From: Geomonas sp. RF6
GTDB lineage: Bacteria; Desulfobacterota; Desulfuromonadia; Geobacterales; Geobacteraceae
DNA length: 64,000 nucleotides
Reading direction: 5' to 3'
NCBI RefSeq assembly: GCF_021044625.1
Contig: NZ_CP087999.1
Coordinates: 823,001 to 887,000 of the forward strand
The notes below the pieces were generated by a model. That model saw only the letters and a program-made list of their open reading frames with translations, made no database searches and was not told the origin of the DNA. How positions within the stretch are numbered: the first letter of the stretch is position 1; each line of letters begins with the position of its first letter. Position numbers and translations under genes: made by a program. Below are positions 25,782 to 33,222 of this stretch, piece after piece.

Positions 25782-27605
25782 TCACGACGCGAGAGCGGCA
25801 GGGAGCGTCATCACGAAGCGGCTCCCTTCGCCATACACGCTGTGCGCGGTGATCGTCCCCCCGAGTACCTCCTCCAGCAGCTTCCGCGTCAGGTAGAGGC
25901 CGAGCCCGGTGCCGAGGACGCTGCTCCTGAGGGGGGAGTCCATCCGTGCAAAGGGGTTGAAGAGCCTGCCCATCTCCTCTTCCTTGATACCTACACCGGA
26001 GTCCTCCACCACGATCTCCACGCTCTCCGGCGCCGACGGAGTCGCCGGTATCAGCCGGGCCGTCACTTCTATCGCGCCGTGCTCCGTGTACTTCGCCGAG
26101 TTCCCCATCACGTTGATGAGGCACTGCAAAACCCTGCGCCGGTCGGTCACCATCGGGTGGTGCAGGTTGTTCACCTTGAGCGATAACCCCCGCTCCCTGA
26201 TCTCCTGATCAAGGAGAGCCGCAACCTCCTCGATCACCTCGTACAGGTCGAAGTTGTCCACGTTGCGCTCAACCTGTCCCGCCTCGACCTTGGAGACGTC
26301 TATGACGTCGTTTACCAGAGCCAGAAGGTGCTTCCCCGAGCGAAGCACCGTCTCCAGATTTTCACGCTGCTCGGCGTTGAGAGGCCCCACCCATTCGTTG
26401 AGAAGGATGCTGGAGAAACCGATCACCGAATTGAGCGGCGTGCGCAACTCGTGGCTCATGGAGGCAATGAACATGGATTTGAGCTGGTCCACGTCCTTCA
26501 GCCTGACGTTCGCCTCCACGATCTCGGAGCTTTTGCGGTTCAGGTCGTCCACCAGGTTGAGGAGCGCAAGCCTGCTCATCTTCAACTCTTCGTTTCGCGC
26601 CTTCAGCTCCTGTTGCGCCTGCTTCAGCTCCCTCGCCGGAAAAATGGTCGCCCGCGTCTCCACGAGCTCACCGGCGGCGTTTCGTATGGCAACGGCGTTC
26701 AGGAAGACCGGAAAGGTCCCCCCCCCCTTCCGCACCAGCTCGAAATCTCCCCCCCACAGCGCCCCTCCCTTCTTGAAATCGGGCAGGTTCTTGCGCCAGG
26801 TGCGCAGCGCCTCAGGGGTCAAAAGGTCTGTGAACCTTCTCCCCCCCAAAAGTTCCTCGCGCCGGTAGCCGAGCCAGTTGAGCTCCGTGTCGTTCACCTC
26901 GATGAAAAAGCCGTTCGGGTCGAGGATGTGAAAGCCGCACGGCGCGTGCTGGTACAGGGAGCGGGCCTGGTCGGCCCTGCCGCTCCAGCTCTCCCCCTCT
27001 TCTTTCTTCAGGTCCCGCTTCAGCTGCTCGTTCAGAAGTCGCAGCTCGGAGATGCTCCGCTCCAGCGCAGCATTCTTCTCGGCGAGCTCCCTGGTACGCT
27101 CGGCAATCACGCTCTCCTCCTCTTCCTGCAGGACTGCACAGGAGAGGACAAGACCTACGACGTCGCAGATGGTCGGCAGCTGGTCGCACAGAAAGCGCCC
27201 CCGCCTGTGCCCGGAAAGCCCCAGGATGAGGATCGCCCCGATGGTGCGCTCGCCGTGGCGCAGCGGGAAGGCGGCGCAGGAGGGGGCGGCACCACCTGCT
27301 GCATTTTCCGCCTCCCCCTCCTGCGCAGAAAGAGATCCGCAAGAGCAGGTATGCCGGATCAAATCGATTATCTGCTGCGAGTCGAGGAGAGGACCGTCCC
27401 CCTCCCCTGCCACAGCGAGGAGGTCAACGGTGCCGTCGAGGCAGCGCCCGACGGCGACAGCAGCGGCTCCGCTGACAGAGCGGACTTCCTGGGCGAGGTA
27501 GTCGACAAGCGCCGCAGGATGCTCGGCACGCCGCAGCACACCCTGCACGATCGCTTTGCTGCGCCTCGCGAGAGCAGATCCCTTTGCCGCGCTCTCTTGT
27601 GCCAT
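25782..27605 (-). CDS. PAS-containing soluble sensor histidine kinase
   Basis: 607 residues, no membrane segment. N-terminal ~170 residues look like a GAF-type sensor (VDYLAQEVRSVSGAAAVAVGR.., several Cys including TCSCGS). Then a coiled coil (EKNAALERSISELRLLNEQLKRDLKKEEG), a PAS domain (~225-335: LYQHAPCGFHILDPNGFFIEVND, GELVETRATIFP), a second coiled coil, HisKA with FIASMSHELRTPLNSVIGFS, and HATPase boxes NVMGNSAKYTEHG, DSGVGIKEEEMGRLF and GTGLGLYLTRKLLE. Start at the ATG at 27605 after GAGGGGGCC; 11 more codons are open upstream. Same orientation as the receiver and hybrid kinase genes downstream and likely their partner. Confidence 0.9.
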   Translation of the reverse strand: MAQESAAKGSALARRSKAIVQGVLRRAEHPAALVDYLAQEVRSVSGAAAVAVGRCLDGTVDLLAVAGEGDGPLLDSQQIIDLIRHTCSCGSLSAQEGEAENAAGGAAPSCAAFPLRHGERTIGAILILGLSGHRRGRFLCDQLPTICDVVGLVLSCAVLQEEEESVIAERTRELAEKNAALERSISELRLLNEQLKRDLKKEEGESWSGRADQARSLYQHAPCGFHILDPNGFFIEVNDTELNWLGYRREELLGGRRFTDLLTPEALRTWRKNLPDFKKGGALWGGDFELVRKGGGTFPVFLNAVAIRNAAGELVETRATIFPARELKQAQQELKARNEELKMSRLALLNLVDDLNRKSSEIVEANVRLKDVDQLKSMFIASMSHELRTPLNSVIGFSSILLNEWVGPLNAEQRENLETVLRSGKHLLALVNDVIDVSKVEAGQVERNVDNFDLYEVIEEVAALLDQEIRERGLSLKVNNLHHPMVTDRRRVLQCLINVMGNSAKYTEHGAIEVTARLIPATPSAPESVEIVVEDSGVGIKEEEMGRLFNPFARMDSPLRSSVLGTGLGLYLTRKLLEEVLGGTITAHSVYGEGSRFVMTLPAALAS

Positions 27606-27983
27606 TGCGGCCCCCTCGCACTGCACGCTCCGGTACACCCTTCGCCACCACCAAAGGTCGCGGTGTCGTGGCGACCATGCCGGTACAACTCCGTTAAAGG
27701 GGCGAAATGAGAGGATGATGAGGCGTCAGCACCATCAACGATCATACCAAGCGCAAAATCAGTTTGCAAGGCGCCCCTCAGATGATGAGGGCGGATGTAA
27801 AGGGTTAATGAAAGATCCGCTTTATTTGTGCCATTTTTTCGTTGAAGACGCAAACAGAAACGGTGCTACAGGGCAGAAAAAGGAAGAGAAAATTAAAATC
27901 GTAGCAAAAATGGGGAAAGTGGCGAGGAGAGGAGGTTGTGCCGGCGACGCAGCCGCCGGCACAGGATGGAGTTCAAAGGTGGA
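27606..27983. other. 378-bp intergenic region with a terminal hairpin
   Basis: It holds the promoter side of the PAS kinase (low-GC stretch 27700-27920) and, at 27937-27963, a perfect TGTGCCGGCG / CGCCGGCACA hairpin just past the stop of the DUF6178-like gene. No credible gene is visible. Confidence 0.5.
27937..27963 (-). terminator. Terminator-like hairpin after the DUF6178-like gene
   Basis: TGTGCCGGCG / CGCCGGCACA, ten perfect pairs with a 7-nt loop. A clear T run is not adjacent on the minus strand (a T5 run comes about 25 nt later), so it may be a rho-assisted end or a stabilising hairpin. Confidence 0.55.
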
Positions 27984-29243
27984 TCACCCCTGCAGGTTTT
28001 TCAGGAAGGCGACCGCTGCGCGCAGGTCGTTCAGGTCGCGGAATTCGCGGTAACCGTCTACGCCGTCCGGATCGAATCCGCGGTAGTAGCGCGGTCTCTT
28101 GCCGCGCAGCCCGGCGATGGCCTTCCCGGAGGGGTAGTCGGTGCTCTCCACCTGATCCGCTCGGAACTTGAGCTCGAGGACCAGGCTGTAACCGAGTTGG
28201 AAGAGCCTCTTCAGCCGCTCCGTAGAGAGGACGCGCACGGCCTCCCCCTCGTCCCCGCCACTTACCTGCTCAAGGGCGATGTTGAGGTACCCTGCGACCC
28301 GTTCCATTACGGAGGTGGCGCTCTCAATGTCGGCAAGGGCGGTCCCCTCCGCGACGAGGGCGCTGTTTACCAGGTAGTTGAACTCCTGCAGGAGAGCCTC
28401 CGATCCGGCGCGGGACAGAGCACGGTACAGGAGGGTGTCGTGCCCCAAGGAGACGGGAACGAGCGCAGTCGACTCCGTCACGGAAAGCTCCTCCTTGTCG
28501 CCGAAAAGGCGGAAGGAGGCGGGATCGACGCGGGAGTAGATGGAGAGAGCCTCCTCCAGCGGAGGGAAACCCAAGTCGTGCAGGCGCCCGTCGCGGAAGC
28601 GGCGCGATTCCTCCTCGAGCTCCACGTCGAGGGACCCTTTCACCTCTTCCATCAGCGAAACGTACAGTGGGCGGTCCACCTTGATGAGAAGGGACAGGAA
28701 GGCTCCGACGACCTGGCTGTGCTGCTGATTCTTGAAGGTGAGATAGAAGACATCGTCGAAGGTGAAGTCGTGATCAACCAGCCGCTCCTCGTCGTGCGCC
28801 AGGTCGCCGATGCCGCCGTGCACCACCAGTTCGCGGCTCAGGAAAAGGAGGAGAAACTCGAAGTCGAGGTGCTTGAGGAGTTCGTGAAAGCGCGCCTCCC
28901 CCCCCTCGACGAAATAGGTCAGCCACTTGTGCGCCCTGTCGTCGGAAAAGTTGTACCCGTCCCACAGCTCCATATCGAGCATGAAGACGCACTGGGGCCC
29001 CGAAGCGAGCTCGATGAGCTCGAGAGCGTCCTCCTCCCCCACCCCCTTTATCAGCCGGTACAGCTCCTGGGGCTGCATCGCGGCGGTAAGACGCCTTGCA
29101 TCGGGGTCGGTGAGGATCACATCCATCTTCCTCTTCCCCGTGAGATCCCGCAGGCGAGCCTGTTTCTCCGCGAAGGGGAGACCGGCGATATCGCGGTCGC
29201 CGTTCTTGACCAGGTGAAGCTTCTTTTTTTCTGCTTTTACCAA
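27984..29243 (-). CDS. Conserved protein, probable DUF6178 family
   Basis: 419 residues, mostly helical, cytosolic, no membrane segment. Blocks such as MDVILTDPDARRLTAAMQPQELY and LIKGVGEEDALELIELASGPQ (residues ~40-85), ELWDGYNFSDDRAHKWLTYF and NQQHSQVVGAFLSLLIKVDR fit my memory of DUF6178 proteins of Geobacter relatives, but I cannot verify the family. Function unknown. The start is a TTG at 29243: GACAGGAG lies seven bases before it, and no ATG or GTG with a Shine-Dalgarno exists in the first 35 codons. The Cys-cluster gene lies 28 bp upstream and is probably cotranscribed. Confidence 0.75.
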   Translation of the reverse strand: MVKAEKKKLHLVKNGDRDIAGLPFAEKQARLRDLTGKRKMDVILTDPDARRLTAAMQPQELYRLIKGVGEEDALELIELASGPQCVFMLDMELWDGYNFSDDRAHKWLTYFVEGGEARFHELLKHLDFEFLLLFLSRELVVHGGIGDLAHDEERLVDHDFTFDDVFYLTFKNQQHSQVVGAFLSLLIKVDRPLYVSLMEEVKGSLDVELEEESRRFRDGRLHDLGFPPLEEALSIYSRVDPASFRLFGDKEELSVTESTALVPVSLGHDTLLYRALSRAGSEALLQEFNYLVNSALVAEGTALADIESATSVMERVAGYLNIALEQVSGGDEGEAVRVLSTERLKRLFQLGYSLVLELKFRADQVESTDYPSGKAIAGLRGKRPRYYRGFDPDGVDGYREFRDLNDLRAAVAFLKNLQG

Positions 29244-29271
29244 AGGTGTACTCCTGTCTCGTGAGGCGCTT

Positions 29272-29553
29272 TCACTTCTCAGCCTGCTTCCTCAGCGCCT
29301 TTTTGTACCCGCAGCTGCGGTGCAGCCACTTCAGCTCCTTTACCAGTTCCGGGGTGAGTTGCACGCATTCCGGATTGACCTTGAAGCGCTTCTTGTAGAT
29401 CTTGCACTTTCTCGTTTCTATATCGAGATAGCGGCACGGGGTGGAGGTGAAGAGTATCCTGCCATCCTCGTCCTCAAGTTTCTCGAAACAGCACAAGCCG
29501 CACTGCTCGCAGATCCCTTCCCATTCCGTCATGTCAACTTCTTCCAGCGACAT
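29272..29553 (-). CDS. YkgJ-type CxxCxxxCC metal-cluster protein
   Basis: 93 residues. The N-terminal ICEQCGLCCFEK (CxxCxxCC) is followed by TPCRYLDIETRKCKIYKKRF and a fourth group around PECV and SCGYKK, the Cys arrangement of the YkgJ/UPF0153 putative zinc- or iron-chelating family. Function is not established for the family. The ATG at 29553 has AGAGGAAAGCG upstream. It probably shares a transcript with the downstream DUF6178-like gene. Confidence 0.82.
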   Translation of the reverse strand: MSLEEVDMTEWEGICEQCGLCCFEKLEDEDGRILFTSTPCRYLDIETRKCKIYKKRFKVNPECVQLTPELVKELKWLHRSCGYKKALRKQAEK

Positions 29554-29615
29554 CGCTTTCCTCTATCTTAGCTCCTCGCCTGGCTAAAGGGGCGGGAGCG
29601 TCTTTCAAATGTTCC

Positions 29616-30389
29616 CTACTGTCCTGCTCCGAGCGGCACCTCGAAGGTGGCACCACCACTTCCCACAAAGCGCACCTTGTCCTGCAGGATCTCTTTCACG
29701 CGGGCGCCTTCAACCGTCTCCCCCTCGTAGACCTGCCGGCCGTTTATCATGGCGACGCTGTTGCCGGCATCCTTTTGCCAGGCTATACCGGTGACCCGGA
29801 TTTCGTGGGAGGGTGCGGGCTGGGGGGCAGAAACCGCCGCGGCCGCGGGCGCCGGAGAGGGGTGCGCTGTCGCCGAAAGTCCGACCTTCGCCGCCGGGTG
29901 CTGCTGCTTCCTTGCCGCCGTCTCCTGCACGGCACGATGCGGCGGGAGTGCCACGGCACTCTTCTTTACCACAACCGTGGGGAGCGCAACCTGAACTGCC
30001 GCAGGAGCCTCCGCCGCAGCCTGCGCCGCGGGGCTCGCCGGGGAGGGAGACGTCACCTTCGGCTTCGGGGCCGGCTTTCCCTCTTCCTGCACCGCCGGAG
30101 TGGAAATGACCTCCACCGGGAGGGGAGCCGGTTCCGGAACCGGGGCTGCAAGCGGCGCGGGCGCCACCGGTGCCTGCGCTACGCCCTGCGGCGCCGTATT
30201 CTTCGCCGAAAACCCGCCCATCGCCGCAAAGGTTATCAGCGCCGCGGCAGCGGCTCCGGCAACGACGCAGGCCGGGACCACCCAGGGTCGACGCTGTTCC
30301 CGCTCCTTCTGGAAACGACCAAGCGGCCCCTCGTGGCGGGCGTTTCGCTCCTGCTCAACCTTTTCCAGCGCTTTCAGTATAGAGCTCAT
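29616..30389 (-). CDS. General secretion pathway protein GspB-like
   Basis: 257 residues: short cytosolic start MSSILKALEKVEQERN (typical of GspB/ExeB), one membrane helix (~residues 37-57, VVPACVVAGAAAAALITFAA), a long Pro/Ala-rich periplasmic linker (~60-190), and a C-terminal T2SSB-type domain IRVTGIAWQKDAGNSVAMINGRQVYEGE..VKEILQDKVRF. In Aeromonas the ExeA/ExeB pair helps insert the type II secretin through peptidoglycan. The ExeA-like ATPase gene is 117 bp upstream. No other type II secretion gene is present in the window, so the partner secretin must be elsewhere, or the pair serves the neighbouring polysaccharide export. Confidence 0.85.
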   Translation of the reverse strand: MSSILKALEKVEQERNARHEGPLGRFQKEREQRRPWVVPACVVAGAAAAALITFAAMGGFSAKNTAPQGVAQAPVAPAPLAAPVPEPAPLPVEVISTPAVQEEGKPAPKPKVTSPSPASPAAQAAAEAPAAVQVALPTVVVKKSAVALPPHRAVQETAARKQQHPAAKVGLSATAHPSPAPAAAAVSAPQPAPSHEIRVTGIAWQKDAGNSVAMINGRQVYEGETVEGARVKEILQDKVRFVGSGGATFEVPLGAGQ

Positions 30390-30506
30390 AAATTTGTACC
30401 CGTACGATGGAATTGTGTATCCGGAGTTGAAACAGAGGGGAGCGCGTGGGGCTCCCGCTTCGCAATGAAGCGCACCCGCTCCAGGTGCCCGAGCGGGGCG
30501 CGCCGC

Positions 30507-31367
30507 TTACCTGAAGAGCCTGGAAAAGAAGGCGCGGATGCGGCGCCCTCGCGGAGCGCCGGACCCTTTCACCTCGGCGAGGGCCTGCTGCGCCATGGAG
30601 CCTGAGATGCTCTTGCACTCCATGGTGTATGCGATGAGGAGGGCCCGGTCGCAGGCGACGTTGACGAGCCTCGGCACCCCCCCTGAGAAGCGGTAGATCG
30701 CCTTCAGCGCGGCACCGGAGAAGTCGGCGGCGCGAAAGCGCCCGGCCAGCTCCATGCGGTGCTCGATGTAGCGCCTGGTGCTTTCAAAGCTCATGGGGCG
30801 CAGGTGGTAGCGGACGGTGATGCGCTGGTTCAGCTGCCGAAGTTCATCGCGGGAGAGGAGGGAGAGGAGCTCCGGCTGCCCCGAAAGGACGATCTGGATC
30901 AGCTTGTCCGTCTCCGTCTCCAGGTTGGAGATGAGCCGGATCTGCTCCAGGACCTCCGGGGAGAGGTTCTGCGCCTCGTCCATCACCAGTACGACGTTGC
31001 GTCCGCCCTTTTTCTGCTCGAGGAGGAACTGGTTCAGGAGCTGCAGGAGGTGCATGCGGCTCCCCTCTTCCCAGGGGAGGCCGAACTCGCGGTTTATGTT
31101 CTGCAGGAGCTCAAGAGAGGTGAGGCAGGGGTTGAATATGAGCGCGGTGCAGTGCCCCCGGCCATCCAGGCGCCCCAGAAAGCTTCGCAGCAGCGTCGTT
31201 TTGCCGGTGCCGACCTCACCGGTGAGCTCTATGAACCCTGCGTGATTCTCCACCGCATAGACGAGGTGCGCCAGCGCCTCCCTGTGCTGCGAGCTCATGA
31301 ACAGGAAGCGAGGGTTCGGCGTCAGATTGAATGGGCTTTCCCGAAAGCCGAAAAAGTTGCAGTACAT
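30507..31367 (-). CDS. ExeA/GspA-like AAA ATPase
   Basis: 286 residues. It opens with the family signature YCNFFGFRESPFNLTPNPRFLF; P-loop GEVGTGKTTLLR (~48-59), Walker B VVLVMDEAQNL, sensor-like VLSGQPEL, and the lid FSGGVPRLVNVACDRALLIAY. There is no obvious membrane helix after the ATPase domain, so it is shorter than full ExeA (no peptidoglycan-binding C-terminus). Similar proteins occur both with GspB and in exopolysaccharide loci (the XrtA-associated ATPase). Here both contexts apply: GspB-like gene downstream, polysaccharide locus upstream. The ATG has GCGAGGA nine bases before it. Confidence 0.88.
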   Translation of the reverse strand: MYCNFFGFRESPFNLTPNPRFLFMSSQHREALAHLVYAVENHAGFIELTGEVGTGKTTLLRSFLGRLDGRGHCTALIFNPCLTSLELLQNINREFGLPWEEGSRMHLLQLLNQFLLEQKKGGRNVVLVMDEAQNLSPEVLEQIRLISNLETETDKLIQIVLSGQPELLSLLSRDELRQLNQRITVRYHLRPMSFESTRRYIEHRMELAGRFRAADFSGAALKAIYRFSGGVPRLVNVACDRALLIAYTMECKSISGSMAQQALAEVKGSGAPRGRRIRAFFSRLFR

Positions 31368-31521
31368 GACGTACGGTCCTCGCTGAAGGGTCTAGAGAGC
31401 GAAGTACTATAGCGCGAAACTCTTTAGAAGGAAAGGGATAAGGAGGAGGTGAAGCACGCCGGGAAGAGGGGGCGAACCCGGTTTCTCTCCTCATTCACCG
31501 CCTCCCGCAGCGCACGAGACC

Positions 31522-33159
31522 TCAGTACCGGTAGGTGACATCGAGACGCAGCAGCTGGTTTGTGGCGCTCGCGCCCTCCACGAGGTTCTTGTTGTCGACC
31601 CTCTCCCAGCCGTACATGAGGGTGGCGTCCCACTCCCCGTAAACCGGGAGCCGCCAAAAGGCACGCAGCGCGAACTTCTTCTCCAGCGCCTGCATCGTGC
31701 CGTTCGGGTCGTACGCGCCCTCCGCATTCACCGGTATCCGCCCGTAGTCGCCGCGGGTGGTGTAGATCCCCTCCAGCGCCAGCGTGTTGCGCACCGAGAA
31801 CCAGTGGGTGTAGCGCAACAGGTAATCGGTGGTCGATCCCCCCTGCGAGTGCCCGAGCGGGTAGTTCTCGTACAGGTACCCCCTGGGGAAAAGTCCGTTC
31901 GTATAGAGGATCTCGTGGCCGAGGAAATACTCGAAGCGCAGGTCGTCCCGCCCTTCCCACCCCAGGCGCGGCACCAGTATCCCCGCCACGTAGCTCGTCG
32001 CCTGCGTCCAGTAGTCGCTGCGGTCCTCGCCGTTGAACTCACCGTAGAGCTCCGTATTCCACAGCCACGGGAGCCGCACCCTCAGCTCGGCGCCCGCCAG
32101 CGTATTGGAGTTGTCGTCGCTCACCGCCCCCACGAGCCCGCGCAGCGTCGAGCTCATGCTGTTGTTCAGCCCCGTCCCCGGCCCACCCACCTGGCGTCCC
32201 AGGTTCACCCCCCATTCGATGTTCGTCGTCGGCTTCATCGAGAGCTTTATGGCGTAGAAGTAGGGGTGCCGCTCGTTCCCGTAGGTGACCGTCTTGTCCA
32301 GCTGGGAGAAGAGCACGGCGTACTTGAAGTCCCAGAACCAGCGCAGGTCCACCGGCTCCGGGCTGGAGATCTTCACGCCGGTCAGGTTTTCCGCGTTGTT
32401 GGTGAGGATGATATTGCCCCGGTAGCCGAGCCCCAGCCAGTTGGAGTCGCGCCCCGCCTCCAGCTCCAGCCCCCCCCCGCCGAGCTTCAGGTACCCCTTG
32501 TTGAGGCGCAGCTCCGTGTCGTCCCGGGAGGCGACCAGGACGGGCTCCACCAGCGCGGATCCCCAGTTCGACAGGTACGCCTCGCTGCTGAAGCGCCCCT
32601 CCATACTCGACCCGGAGCCGTAGCTGATCCCCTCGTTGTTCTCCAGGAGCGGGGTCCCCTCCGTGCCGTGCATCTGGAAGACCCGGAACTCCGGGAAGTC
32701 GCGCCGGTGCTGCGGCAGGGGGAAGATCCAGTCCCCTCCGGCATCGTGCACCGGCCGCTCGTAGCTGCGGGGGGCACCGTGCAGGTAGACGTAGCGCAGC
32801 CGCGCGTTCGACAGCGGGTTGAAGTCGAAAGGGGGTGCGGCGCCGGGATCGGGGCGCAGCGAAACCTCGCGCGGCAAAAGCTCCTTCAGCCTCTGCACGA
32901 GCTCGGAGGCGAAGGGTGGGTAGCTTCCGGAGACGATTTTTTGCTGCGCCTCGGCCAGAAGCCGCGCGGCCTCGCTCCTGCTGAAAGGGCGGATCCCCTT
33001 GAAGTCCCCGGTCACGAGGCCAAAGGCGGAGAGCTTTTCCAGGTAGAGATAGATCGGGCTGTCCAGCGGGATGTTGGGAGAAGAAAGGGCAGAGGCGCGC
33101 GCAGGGGCGGGACGGAGGAAAAGGAGTGCTGCGAGAAGAACAAAAAGGAGACGCTTCAT
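31522..33159 (-). CDS. Wzi-like capsule assembly outer-membrane protein
   Basis: About 545 residues with a signal peptide (MKRLLFVLLAALLFLRPAPARA). After an N-terminal helical part (LDSPIYLYLEKLSAFGLVTG.., FSRSEAARLLAEAQQK) comes a long beta-strand-rich region, ending with an aromatic residue (LLRLDVTYRY) as outer-membrane barrels do. The pattern of short alternating strands and the GRDSNWLGLGYRGNIILTNNAENLTG block match capsule assembly protein Wzi, the lectin barrel that holds polysaccharide on the surface. It lies next to a Wzx/Wzy locus, which supports the role. Start at ATG 33159; a further ATG (33171) is possible, and no strong Shine-Dalgarno distinguishes them. Confidence 0.82.
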   Translation of the reverse strand: MKRLLFVLLAALLFLRPAPARASALSSPNIPLDSPIYLYLEKLSAFGLVTGDFKGIRPFSRSEAARLLAEAQQKIVSGSYPPFASELVQRLKELLPREVSLRPDPGAAPPFDFNPLSNARLRYVYLHGAPRSYERPVHDAGGDWIFPLPQHRRDFPEFRVFQMHGTEGTPLLENNEGISYGSGSSMEGRFSSEAYLSNWGSALVEPVLVASRDDTELRLNKGYLKLGGGGLELEAGRDSNWLGLGYRGNIILTNNAENLTGVKISSPEPVDLRWFWDFKYAVLFSQLDKTVTYGNERHPYFYAIKLSMKPTTNIEWGVNLGRQVGGPGTGLNNSMSSTLRGLVGAVSDDNSNTLAGAELRVRLPWLWNTELYGEFNGEDRSDYWTQATSYVAGILVPRLGWEGRDDLRFEYFLGHEILYTNGLFPRGYLYENYPLGHSQGGSTTDYLLRYTHWFSVRNTLALEGIYTTRGDYGRIPVNAEGAYDPNGTMQALEKKFALRAFWRLPVYGEWDATLMYGWERVDNKNLVEGASATNQLLRLDVTYRY

Positions 33160-33222
33160 AACAGGGTACATCCCATTGCAGGCGCTAAAGGGGTGAAGCT
33201 GAAACACGCGGTACTGCGAGAA

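Noticed and set aside
26328-27710. 460-codon plus-strand frame
   Set aside because: Antisense to the PAS histidine kinase; no Shine-Dalgarno and no domain.
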